Positions 1-6,793 of a stretch of DNA of 13,324 bases are shown here, piece by piece. The notes beneath the pieces are model-generated. The model saw only the letters and a list, made by a program, of their open reading frames with translations, did no database searches and had not been told where the DNA came from. Position 1 is the stretch's first letter. Every line of letters begins with the position of its first letter. The DNA is from Candidatus Dormiibacterota bacterium (GTDB taxonomy: Bacteria; Chloroflexota; Dormibacteria; Aeolococcales; Aeolococcaceae). Position numbers and translations under genes: made by a program. The stretch lies in NCBI GenBank assembly GCA_027451645.1, contig DAIDIX010000023.1, positions 1-13,324 of the forward strand, in the 5' to 3' direction.

Positions 1-1
1 A

Positions 2-856
2 GAGCAGCCATCATGGCTTGCGGATATCCTCGGGGGAACTGAGGAGACAACAACCGGAGTCATCCGTCTCCGTGCACTTGCGAGCGAGGGCCGCCTCCAT
101 TTCCCCATCATTGCAGTCAATGATGCGGATACGAAGCACATGTTCGACAACCGGTACGGAACTGGCCAGAGCACGCTCGATGGTGTCATCCGGGCAACGA
201 ACATCCTCCTTGCTGGTGCTCATGTCGTGGTGTGCGGCTATGGCTGGTGTGGTCGTGGCATTGCCCGGAGGGCCCAGGGCATGGGTGCACATGTGACTGT
301 GACGGAAGTTGATCCTCTTCGTGCAATTGAGGCAGTCATGGACGGCTTCAATGTGGCTCCACTCGCAGAAATCATGCCAAGTGCGGATCTCGTCATCACT
401 GCAACGGGCGATATCAATGTTGTGCGTGGTGAGCATATGGAGAAGGCAAAGTCCGGTGTCATCCTTGCAAACAGTGGCCACTTCAATGATGAGATAGATC
501 TGAAGTGGCTTGGCGAGCATTCCGTCTCCCACCATGCTCCACGTCGTGATGTTGTGACATACGTCCTTGGGGAGGGGAGGCAGCTCCATGTCCTGGCTGA
601 GGGCAGACTTGTGAATCTTGCAGCAGCAGACGGTCATCCAGCATCTGTCATGGACATGTCATTTGCGAACCAGGCACTATCGGTGGCGTACATTGCAGCA
701 CATCACCAGGACCTTCCCCGTGGTGTCGTTGCTGTACCTGAGAGCATAGACAAGGAAGTGGCACTGCGAAAGCTTTCCAGCATGGGCATAGCAATTGATG
801 TGCTCACAGAGGAGCAGCGGCTGTACCTGAGCTCATGGGAAGGCGGCACAGCCTGA
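2..856 (+). CDS. ahcY: S-adenosylhomocysteinase, C-terminal 284 residues (5' end outside window)
   Basis: The reading frame enters from the left edge in frame 2, so roughly 130 N-terminal residues are missing. The family hydrolyses S-adenosylhomocysteine to adenosine and homocysteine in the cytoplasm, using bound NAD, and keeps the methylation cycle running. Visible family blocks are EETTTGV, then VNDADTKHMFDNRYGTGQS with the conserved Lys, Asp and Asn around the active site, then the NAD-binding stretch VVVCGYGWCGRG, TEVDP and ILANSGHFNDEID. GYGWCGRG and YGTGQS are the Thermotoga/archaeal subtype. The protein ends LTEEQRLYLSSWEGGTA and lacks the Lys/Tyr-containing tail (PYKPEHYRY type) of the eukaryotic and proteobacterial enzymes. 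Some archaeal relatives act on S-inosylhomocysteine, so substrate is not certain. The gene converges on the MBL-rhodanese gene with a 20 bp gap and no clear terminator. Confidence 0.95.
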   Translation, partial: EQPSWLADILGGTEETTTGVIRLRALASEGRLHFPIIAVNDADTKHMFDNRYGTGQSTLDGVIRATNILLAGAHVVVCGYGWCGRGIARRAQGMGAHVTVTEVDPLRAIEAVMDGFNVAPLAEIMPSADLVITATGDINVVRGEHMEKAKSGVILANSGHFNDEIDLKWLGEHSVSHHAPRRDVVTYVLGEGRQLHVLAEGRLVNLAAADGHPASVMDMSFANQALSVAYIAAHHQDLPRGVVAVPESIDKEVALRKLSSMGIAIDVLTEEQRLYLSSWEGGTA

Positions 857-876
857 AATCTGGGAAGTACCCTGAT

Positions 877-2301
877 CTAGCCTCGAACAAGGGCGAGCCC
901 GAGAGCACTCCAGTCTTCTGGAGACTCTGCAATATAGTGCACTTCACCATATCCCAGCCTTTTCAGGAGTGAAGCAGCAATTGCGGAGCGGTAGCCGCTC
1001 TGGCAGTGCACTGCAATACGTGTTGTGTCTGGAATCCACTCCCGCAGTGCAGGAAGTTCATGCGGGAGAAGGTGGAAGGCCCCAGGCAGATGGCCGCCTT
1101 GCCACTCGCTTTCCATGCGGACATCGAGGACAAGCTGTACTGAGCCATCCTGCATCGCAGCAGCACACTCTGCCATTGTCCATACCGGCAGGGATGTCTG
1201 GGGAGTGTCCTCCGTGGAAAGCAGGTCAGAAGGAATCCACCCCGTGACGCTGTCATATCCGATACGGAAGAGATCCTGATGTGCAGCATGGGCATCTGCA
1301 GCCCTCTCTGCAACAAGGATGAGCTCGGAGTCCTGCTCAAGAAGCCAGCCAGCCCATGCAGAAAATGATGTCCCGTAGCCGATATTCAATGCACCAGACG
1401 CATGGCATTCCATGAACTGCTTTGGTGGACGAAGGTCAATGGGGATGGCACTTGGGCGAGCAAGGGCAGAAGGGCGGAGTTCCTGAAGGGGCCTGCGGGG
1501 TGCATGGGAGTAGCTTCCTGTTCCATTGAGGTGACCCATGCGGGAAAAATACGATGGATACTCGCCCTGATGGGTGTGAAGTGCAAGAAATGCATCCCAT
1601 GAGTGCGCATGCGCAAGGGGATTGGCCTGCTGCTGCTCGCCAATGGTCGTCATGGGGTGAGGTGATGCTGCAGATGCACAGAACGATCCGCCATGGTGTG
1701 TGGGAAAGACAGGGACATCACCAGGAAGCTCGAGGAGAGCCTGGAGGGAGCTTCTTGCTGCGAGGGATAGCCGTATTGTCTCATGTGGTCCGAGGAGATC
1801 CGGCCGGGCAATAGCTCCATTCATGAGGGCACCACCGGAAAAGATGCAGACAGGCTGCACATCCTTCGTGACAAAGCAGTAGCTCACATGTTCAGGAGTA
1901 TGGCCTGGTGTAGCAATCATTTCAATTGACATGGAGCCAAGTGTCCATGGGAGCACTGCCCGTGCACCAGGGAAAGGAGGTTCCGCTGCTGGGGGCTTCG
2001 GCTGGTGGAAGGCAGTGATGGTACCTGAGGCAAGGAGTTCAGGACCACCAGAGAGGAAGTCATTGTGCACATGTGTATCGAGTGCAGCAAGAAGGGTCCA
2101 GCCGTACGTAGCAGCAAGTGGTGCAAGAATGTCTGGATCCCGGGGTGCATCGATCGTAACTGCCTCCCGTGTCGTGTTCGAGGCAGCTACATACCAGGCA
2201 TTGCCGAGCGAAGGAACCATGACCTGGACCACATCGAGATCTCCAAAGGTATGGAGGGCAATTGGGACTGCAGTGTCCCCACTGGCAGCAGTAGTGGTCA
2301 T
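877..2301 (-). CDS. MBL-fold hydrolase with two C-terminal rhodanese domains (persulfide dioxygenase-like)
   Basis: This 474-residue protein resembles the ETHE1/CstB group, which oxidises glutathione- or thiol-bound persulfide to sulfite and passes sulfane sulfur via rhodanese domains. The metallo-beta-lactamase part spans about residues 12-215. It shows THVHNDFLSGG (76-86), TPGHTPEHVSY (131-141), FSGGALMNG (154-162) and FPTHHGGSFC (199-208). A first rhodanese domain (about 280-358) has no active-site Cys and is probably structural. The second (about 370-474) has the loop VHCQSGYRSA with Cys433. The start is the ATG at 2301, whose bases overlap the TGA of the upstream rhodanese (ATGA), so the two are translationally coupled. 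An open extension upstream lies inside that rhodanese gene and is not coding. Two usual metal-site residues differ: Phe82 sits where the last His of HxHxDH is expected, and Gly157 where the bridging Asp is expected. Family is clear; exact substrate is not. Confidence 0.88.
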   Translation of the reverse strand: MTTTAASGDTAVPIALHTFGDLDVVQVMVPSLGNAWYVAASNTTREAVTIDAPRDPDILAPLAATYGWTLLAALDTHVHNDFLSGGPELLASGTITAFHQPKPPAAEPPFPGARAVLPWTLGSMSIEMIATPGHTPEHVSYCFVTKDVQPVCIFSGGALMNGAIARPDLLGPHETIRLSLAARSSLQALLELPGDVPVFPTHHGGSFCASAASPHPMTTIGEQQQANPLAHAHSWDAFLALHTHQGEYPSYFSRMGHLNGTGSYSHAPRRPLQELRPSALARPSAIPIDLRPPKQFMECHASGALNIGYGTSFSAWAGWLLEQDSELILVAERAADAHAAHQDLFRIGYDSVTGWIPSDLLSTEDTPQTSLPVWTMAECAAAMQDGSVQLVLDVRMESEWQGGHLPGAFHLLPHELPALREWIPDTTRIAVHCQSGYRSAIAASLLKRLGYGEVHYIAESPEDWSALGLALVRG

Positions 2302-2648
2302 AGGACAGTTCCAGCAGTACCCTCGTGGGTCATGACTGGATATCCCGCATCCTCCCAGGCGAGCATGCCACCACGGACATTCACAGCCGTATGGCCGAGC
2401 TTCTGGAGGAATTCTGCTGCAGCCTGGCTCCTGCTGCCACTTCTGCAAATCGCAAGATACCGTGTGCCAACAGTGAGTGTTGTGTGGAGAGTGCGAAGCT
2501 GCTGCAGGGGAAGGTGAAGTGCATCAGGCGCATGGCCCGCATTCCACTCATGCTGCTCACGGACATCGATGAGGATTGATCCCTGCTCCAGCTCGTGCGC
2601 AATTTCAGTGATGTCGATTGCGGGTATGGATGAACCGAGATGATGCAT
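2298..2648 (-). CDS. Single-domain rhodanese (sulfurtransferase)
   Basis: A 116-residue one-domain rhodanese (GlpE/PspE size), predicted cytoplasmic with no signal peptide. It transfers sulfane sulfur through a cysteine persulfide. IDVREQHEW (27-35) is the conserved aspartate/arginine block. The active-site loop is ICRSGSRSQ with Cys68, followed by the usual NVRGGMLAWEDAGYPV ending. The ATG at 2648 is preceded by GAAGG seven bases upstream, which decides the start; the open frame continues further upstream but lies antisense to the M16 peptidase. It is the first gene of a pair with the MBL-rhodanese protein and overlaps it by four bases, so the two are likely made together and may hand sulfur to one another. 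Confidence 0.92.
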   Translation of the reverse strand: MHHLGSSIPAIDITEIAHELEQGSILIDVREQHEWNAGHAPDALHLPLQQLRTLHTTLTVGTRYLAICRSGSRSQAAAEFLQKLGHTAVNVRGGMLAWEDAGYPVMTHEGTAGTVL

Positions 2649-2783
2649 GATGTACCTTCGCTGCTTCAGTGATGTATCTGTTCTGAGCGTAGCAGATGAA
2701 GGTTTTCGAAAGCGGCCACAGTGAGCGAAGATTGCCTGTGAAGGGAGACAATAGGAGGAAGTGGCGTAGCTAAAGGAGATCAT
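2649..2783. promoter_or_regulatory. Divergent intergenic region between the rhodanese pair and the M16 peptidase
   Basis: This 135 bp gap must hold promoters for both directions. It contains the rhodanese ribosome-binding site (GAAGG on the minus strand) and a strong AGGAG at 2774-2778 for the M16 gene. An 8 bp palindrome TTTCGAAA lies at 2704-2711. The arms CTTCGCT (2656-2662) and AGCGAAG (2724-2730) are inverted relative to each other. I could not assign convincing -35/-10 pairs; GACAAT at 2747-2752 is a possible -10 for the M16 gene without a matching -35. Confidence 0.45.
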
Positions 2784-4106
2784 GTGGCTCATACGACAGT
2801 CATTCCTGCACGGAGCAGTGGCCGTACACCATCTGCCCGGGTTCTGGATTCTGGTGTAACGCTCATTACGGCCCCGATGGACAGTCCAAATGTTGGCGTG
2901 TTCCTTATCGTTCGAGCTGGAGCACGAGATGAGTCGCGGGAAACGAGTGGGCTTGCCCATTTCCTGGAGCACATGTTCTTCAAGGGAACGATGAACAGAC
3001 CCACATCGCTGCAGATAACCCGCGAGATTGACAGGCTCGGCGCCACAACGAATGCGTATACGGATGTCGAGGAAGTAGCCTACTACACGACAGGACCTGC
3101 AGCTGCAGTATCCGACCTTGCTGCAATCATCACGGACATGCTCTGCCATCCGCTCTTCGATGCCCATGAAATGGAAAAGGAACGGAATGTTGTTCTCCAG
3201 GAGCTGGCAGCACGGCTCGCAGATCCTGATGGATGGCTCTGGGACAGGCTTGGCAGTGTCACTTTTGGCGACAACCAGCCGATGTCATGGAGTGCTGCAG
3301 GATTCCCGGAAGTGATTGGCACGGTCTCCCGGGATCAGCTGGTTGCATACCATGGCGCTTTCTATGCCCCAGAAGCAATGGCACTTGTCATAGCTGGTGG
3401 TGGGGAGATCAGTGACGAGGAGGCAGCTCTGCTCCTCAAGGATATTCCGAACGCATCCCAGGCGAGCCGTACGCCATCACGGTGGGGAAGGGGTGAGCGG
3501 TTCATTAGTGACATCCGGCCAGTTGCACATGCGGATGAGGAGCAGAACAGCCTTCTCCTTGCATTTCCTGGATTTCCTGCTCTTGATGAGGACAGGACAG
3601 CACTCTCCGTGTTTGCCCATATCTATGGTGGCGGCATGTCCTCCCGGCTTTTCCAGAAGGTTCGTGAGGACCGTGGACTCTGTTACAGCATTTTTGCCCA
3701 TCATGAGGGATTCGATGATGCTGGAACATTTGTCATATCGACAGGGACACGTCCCCATGATGCAAAGGAGACCATTGCACTCGCCCTTGACGAGTTCCAC
3801 TCCCTTGTTTCCACGGCTGTGCCAGAAGATGAGCTCGAGGCTGCAAAATCCGCCATGACAGGTCGGCTGCTCCGTGCAACAGAGACTGCCATGAGCAGGG
3901 CCAGGTATTTCGGATCCCGGTGGAGGGCAGGACTTCCTCTCGACACTCCTGAGGATCGTGCTGCTGCAATCAGCAGGGTCTCAGCCGAGGAGATCCAGCA
4001 TGTTGCTGCACGGCTCGAGACGGGTCTTGGACTTGCACGGTTCGCATTTGTGGGTCCACGGGACATAAGCGGGGATATCTGCACAGTCCTCGATCGCGAG
4101 GTATAG
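2784..4106 (+). CDS. M16 family zinc peptidase (processing-peptidase-like)
   Basis: A 440-residue member of the pitrilysin/mitochondrial processing peptidase family, M16B size. The inverted zinc motif HFLEH sits at 59-63, and the third zinc ligand Glu140 follows with exactly 76 residues between, inside ERNVVLQEL, so the protein should be catalytically competent. The C-terminal half has the usual GGGMSSRLFQKVREDRGLCYS block that forms the inactive-side substrate pocket. The start is GTG at 2784, set by AGGAG five bases upstream; an overlapping ATG at 2782 is out of frame. No signal peptide is visible. In many bacteria this gene follows pnp, but here it stands alone and convergent with the flippase gene. 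The physiological substrate cannot be read from the sequence. Confidence 0.93.
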   Translation: MAHTTVIPARSSGRTPSARVLDSGVTLITAPMDSPNVGVFLIVRAGARDESRETSGLAHFLEHMFFKGTMNRPTSLQITREIDRLGATTNAYTDVEEVAYYTTGPAAAVSDLAAIITDMLCHPLFDAHEMEKERNVVLQELAARLADPDGWLWDRLGSVTFGDNQPMSWSAAGFPEVIGTVSRDQLVAYHGAFYAPEAMALVIAGGGEISDEEAALLLKDIPNASQASRTPSRWGRGERFISDIRPVAHADEEQNSLLLAFPGFPALDEDRTALSVFAHIYGGGMSSRLFQKVREDRGLCYSIFAHHEGFDDAGTFVISTGTRPHDAKETIALALDEFHSLVSTAVPEDELEAAKSAMTGRLLRATETAMSRARYFGSRWRAGLPLDTPEDRAAAISRVSAEEIQHVAARLETGLGLARFAFVGPRDISGDICTVLDREV

Positions 4107-4139
4107 CACTCTCCTCGCATAGTTGCGCATGGAGGTGCT
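4105..4139. terminator. Nested hairpin between convergent M16 and flippase genes
   Basis: The 34 bp between the two stop codons folds almost completely. AGCAC (4105-4109) pairs with GTGCT (4135-4139). After a one-base bulge at T4110, CTCC pairs with GGAG. An inner stem CGCA/TGCG closes a TAGT tetraloop, with T opposite CAT between the stems. That is 13 base pairs in total. Neither side has a U-tract, so it is not a textbook intrinsic terminator. It may be a bidirectional 3'-end or Rho-assisted structure. Confidence 0.5.
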
Positions 4140-4140
4140 C

Positions 4141-5499
4141 TTACGGAATGCTGGGACTTTCCTCAGGTATCTCCGGGAGCGTTGGTGCTGGATGCTTCTT
4201 GAGGAAGGTTGTTGCACGTGTCTCAAGCGACCCAAGCTGCGGCAGGTAGCTTGCTGCAGCAATGATGACTGTAATGCAACATCCGACTGCGAGTGCAGCT
4301 TCCACCCTGAAGAAGAGTCCGAAATGCGGTGTGAGAAGCACCATCACAAGGAAGGCAATCGTGCCCCCAAACCATGAGAGGGCAGCATAGCCATAATGCC
4401 CAAGCGAGAGGAGGGACTGGGTGAGGGTGAGTCCCACCATGATGAAGGCGCTTGCTAGTGCAAGGAGTCCCATGTCCGTGTGGGACAGCACTCCATATGC
4501 GTGGCCAAAGAAGAGGGTGACTACCCATGGACCGAGAACGAAGAAGCCAATCGTGCCGATGATGCCGATGACGATGACAACAAGAAAGAGGCGCATGAAC
4601 GCCCTGCGATATCCAGGAAAGTCGCCCCTGCCAAGCAGAGATGAAAGCTGGGGAAGGAGGGCAGCCTGGATGGCCTGGAAGAGGAAGAGGGGAATTCGTG
4701 CAACGACAAGTCCATTGAGAAACACGCCAGCAGCACTGTGCTGCGTGGGCGAGGAGAGGAGACGGATTGCGACTGCACCGGCATATGTGAGGAACTGATT
4801 GCAGAAGGAGGCAAGGAGAAGGAATCCCAAGGCGTTCGTGATCTCATTCCACGGTGAGGGGGGGCCTGACTCAGCAAGATTCTTTGCCCCAATTGGGGAA
4901 AGAATCGTAGCGATGAGAGCTGCTGCAGCGAGAATGATGCCGAGTACTCCTGTTGTCGCTACGCCGAGAATGATGACGATGGCAACTGGTGCAATCCGGA
5001 AGAATCCCTCAAGGCTGACAAGCATGGAGTACCGGTTGAAGAGGCCATTGCCAGCAAGAACTCCCCTCATGGTGTATTCCGCTAGATATGCGAGAAGTGC
5101 AAGACCAAGTGCAATCACGAGACTGATGTGGCCTCCAAAGAGGTCATTTGCAATGGGATATGCGAAGATCGCGATAGCAATGATGAGGAGGGCGAACAGG
5201 GCAAGCCCAATGAGAGCAGCCCGTATGATGAGTGGCCTGACACCGATGTGCATGGCTCGGCGTGCAGCAGTCGCTCTTCCTATTTCCTGTTCGAGAGGGT
5301 AGAAGAAGCCTGGAGCAAGTATCCACAGCATTGCCCAGAATGTGGCAAGCGGGGAGTACTCTTCAGGCGTGAGATGATGCGATGCGATGGAGAGAAAGCC
5401 GTATGCAGCAAGACCGGATATGAGAAATCCGAGTCCTGCAATGATGGTTCCGCTGGGGAACGGATTGATGGAACGTGATTTTGTGAGAATTTTGGACAT
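4141..5499 (-). CDS. Polysaccharide-type flippase (MATE/Wzx-like membrane protein)
   Basis: A 452-residue polytopic inner-membrane protein with about 12 hydrophobic segments spread from residue 18 to 418 and a short Pro/Glu-rich cytoplasmic tail (438-452). Such proteins move lipid-linked sugars or polymers across the membrane. The N-terminal pattern LTPEEYSPLATFWAMLWIL followed by PLEQEIGRA (68-76) is what I associate with actinobacterial polysaccharide-biosynthesis flippases; MurJ-specific motifs are not obvious. It is the last gene of a minus-strand run, starting five bases after the stop of the pseudokinase gene. It has no clear ribosome-binding site, so it probably depends on coupling to that gene. 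No glycosyltransferase lies in the window, so the cargo is unknown. Confidence 0.8.
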   Translation of the reverse strand: MSKILTKSRSINPFPSGTIIAGLGFLISGLAAYGFLSIASHHLTPEEYSPLATFWAMLWILAPGFFYPLEQEIGRATAARRAMHIGVRPLIIRAALIGLALFALLIIAIAIFAYPIANDLFGGHISLVIALGLALLAYLAEYTMRGVLAGNGLFNRYSMLVSLEGFFRIAPVAIVIILGVATTGVLGIILAAAALIATILSPIGAKNLAESGPPSPWNEITNALGFLLLASFCNQFLTYAGAVAIRLLSSPTQHSAAGVFLNGLVVARIPLFLFQAIQAALLPQLSSLLGRGDFPGYRRAFMRLFLVVIVIGIIGTIGFFVLGPWVVTLFFGHAYGVLSHTDMGLLALASAFIMVGLTLTQSLLSLGHYGYAALSWFGGTIAFLVMVLLTPHFGLFFRVEAALAVGCCITVIIAAASYLPQLGSLETRATTFLKKHPAPTLPEIPEESPSIP

Positions 5500-5504
5500 G
5501 GTGA

Positions 5505-6782
5505 CTATGGAGTGCAGCTGAGATGTACAGGAACGGATGATGCGTGTGATGCTGGTGCAGTGATGACGAGCGTAATGGAGCCAGAAAGAGAAGACTTCGT
5601 CGTTACAGTCCAGGAGTGGATGACCCTGAACGACCTGTCCTGTGGAGCGATGTGGAGATGGAGATCAGGAGACGAGGTGCTTTCCTGCGGGGTCGTATTG
5701 AGTGTGTCAACCCAGTGATATGTGAGGGTTCCCGTTCCTGTTGTGGATCCAGTTCCGGTGGCAGTAAAGGTGGCACTGCAGTGACCGGAAGAGGGCTGGA
5801 CATTAACGTGCACAGCTGAAGCAAGAGCAAGTTTTCCGGAGTTGAGCATGGGGCGAAGCACGAAAAGCCACAGTGTTCCAAAGAGTGCGATGAGCACGAT
5901 GACAATGAGAAAGCCCATGAGAGCAGTTCTCACAGGATGCCTTGCTGCAGTCGTTGCGGAAGCTGGTGGCGAAGGGGGAGGTTCTGGGGTTTTAGTGCTG
6001 TCGTTCATTGTCATGGGGATGTGTGGGGATTTCTGATACTGCTCCGGTTCCAGATACTCCCTGATGTCTTCGAGTATCGTACCGCGTACGTCCGCTGCTG
6101 TCGCGGATTGATTCTGTGCGAGAAGGCTATTCATGTTCGCAGTGAGCGTGCGGATGAGTGCAGCAGGTAGTGCACTGTGGATAGCGACCTCTTCGAGGAC
6201 CTTGCAGACACTCTCACAGTCACCCCGCATCGAGTATGGTGGCAACGGCTCGGGAATGTGCACACTCTCCGGGAGCTGGAGAGAAAGGCTCCTGAGAGTG
6301 GAGTACATCGGTGTGTCGAAGATGGAAGCTGATCCATCACCTGCAATTCCCACTGTGGAAGGTGAAAGTGCTCCATGAATGATGCTGTGGCTGTGGAGTT
6401 CCGTGAGTCCTTCGAGAAGGTCTGAGGCGAACTGGCGGAAGCCATGTATGTCGAGAGGGTGCCGTGCACTTCTTCCAATGGGGATAGTTCGGGCGGGTGC
6501 GAAAACGAGAAAGTACTGTCCATCAAGCGAGACGACATCATAGAGGCGTGGGAGAGCTGCATGGGCAAGTTCCGCGTATGATCTGCCATGCTCCGCAAGT
6601 GCAGGAAGGAATCCCGTGGCCTCCGCATACACAGCAGGGATTGCTTCGAGAACCACACGCGTGCTCGTTGCTGTGTGGACTCCGGACCATACAGCTCCAA
6701 AACTTCCGGAGTGGAGCTGTGTTCCGCGTGCATAGGTGCCTGGTGATGTCACCGTTGGAAGGCTATCGGAAGCGTCATGCAT
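5505..6782 (-). CDS. Transmembrane pseudokinase with Ig-like extracytoplasmic domain
   Basis: A 425-residue protein in three parts: a cytoplasmic Ser/Thr-kinase-like domain (about 15-245), a Pro-rich linker (about 262-280) leading to one membrane segment (286-309), and an extracytoplasmic beta-rich domain (about 322-425). The kinase fold is recognisable from the glycine loop GSFGAVWSG (26-34), the SIIHGALSPSTVGI catalytic-loop equivalent, and a GDCESVCKVLEEV helix-F equivalent. The catalytic residues are lost: Glu46 replaces the VAIK lysine, HRD reads HGA (136-138), the loop Asn is Thr143, and DFG reads DTP (156-158). It is therefore predicted not to phosphorylate. The ectodomain has YHW and SWTV strands and two cysteines (335 and 423) placed to form a disulfide. 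The gene starts 11 bp after gdhA stops and ends 5 bp before the flippase. It resembles the C-terminal half of mycobacterial MviN. Confidence 0.8.
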   Translation of the reverse strand: MHDASDSLPTVTSPGTYARGTQLHSGSFGAVWSGVHTATSTRVVLEAIPAVYAEATGFLPALAEHGRSYAELAHAALPRLYDVVSLDGQYFLVFAPARTIPIGRSARHPLDIHGFRQFASDLLEGLTELHSHSIIHGALSPSTVGIAGDGSASIFDTPMYSTLRSLSLQLPESVHIPEPLPPYSMRGDCESVCKVLEEVAIHSALPAALIRTLTANMNSLLAQNQSATAADVRGTILEDIREYLEPEQYQKSPHIPMTMNDSTKTPEPPPSPPASATTAARHPVRTALMGFLIVIVLIALFGTLWLFVLRPMLNSGKLALASAVHVNVQPSSGHCSATFTATGTGSTTGTGTLTYHWVDTLNTTPQESTSSPDLHLHIAPQDRSFRVIHSWTVTTKSSLSGSITLVITAPASHASSVPVHLSCTP

Positions 6783-6793
6783 CTGTCACTGAC

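Noticed and set aside
11..637. 208-codon minus-strand frame opposite ahcY
   Set aside because: Antisense shadow; the plus frame carries all S-adenosylhomocysteinase motifs.
857..876. Possible terminator between ahcY and the MBL-rhodanese gene
   Set aside because: Only a three-base GGG/CCC stem can form and no U-tract follows.
2302..2448. Longer start for the MBL-rhodanese protein
   Set aside because: It would lie inside the upstream rhodanese gene in another frame. The ATGA overlap at 2298-2301 is the natural start.
2782..2784. ATG overlapping the M16 GTG start
   Set aside because: It is out of frame with the peptidase and leads only to a short frame ending after about 25 codons.
2649..3167. 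Longer start for the single-domain rhodanese
   Set aside because: The extension is antisense to the M16 peptidase and crosses its promoter. ATG 2648 has a good ribosome-binding site and gives a standard-length rhodanese.
5730..5765. Thr/Gly repeat-like stretch in the pseudokinase ectodomain, considered as a slippage-prone repeat
   Set aside because: It is a short low-complexity run in a beta-rich domain with mixed codons, without a regular nucleotide unit.
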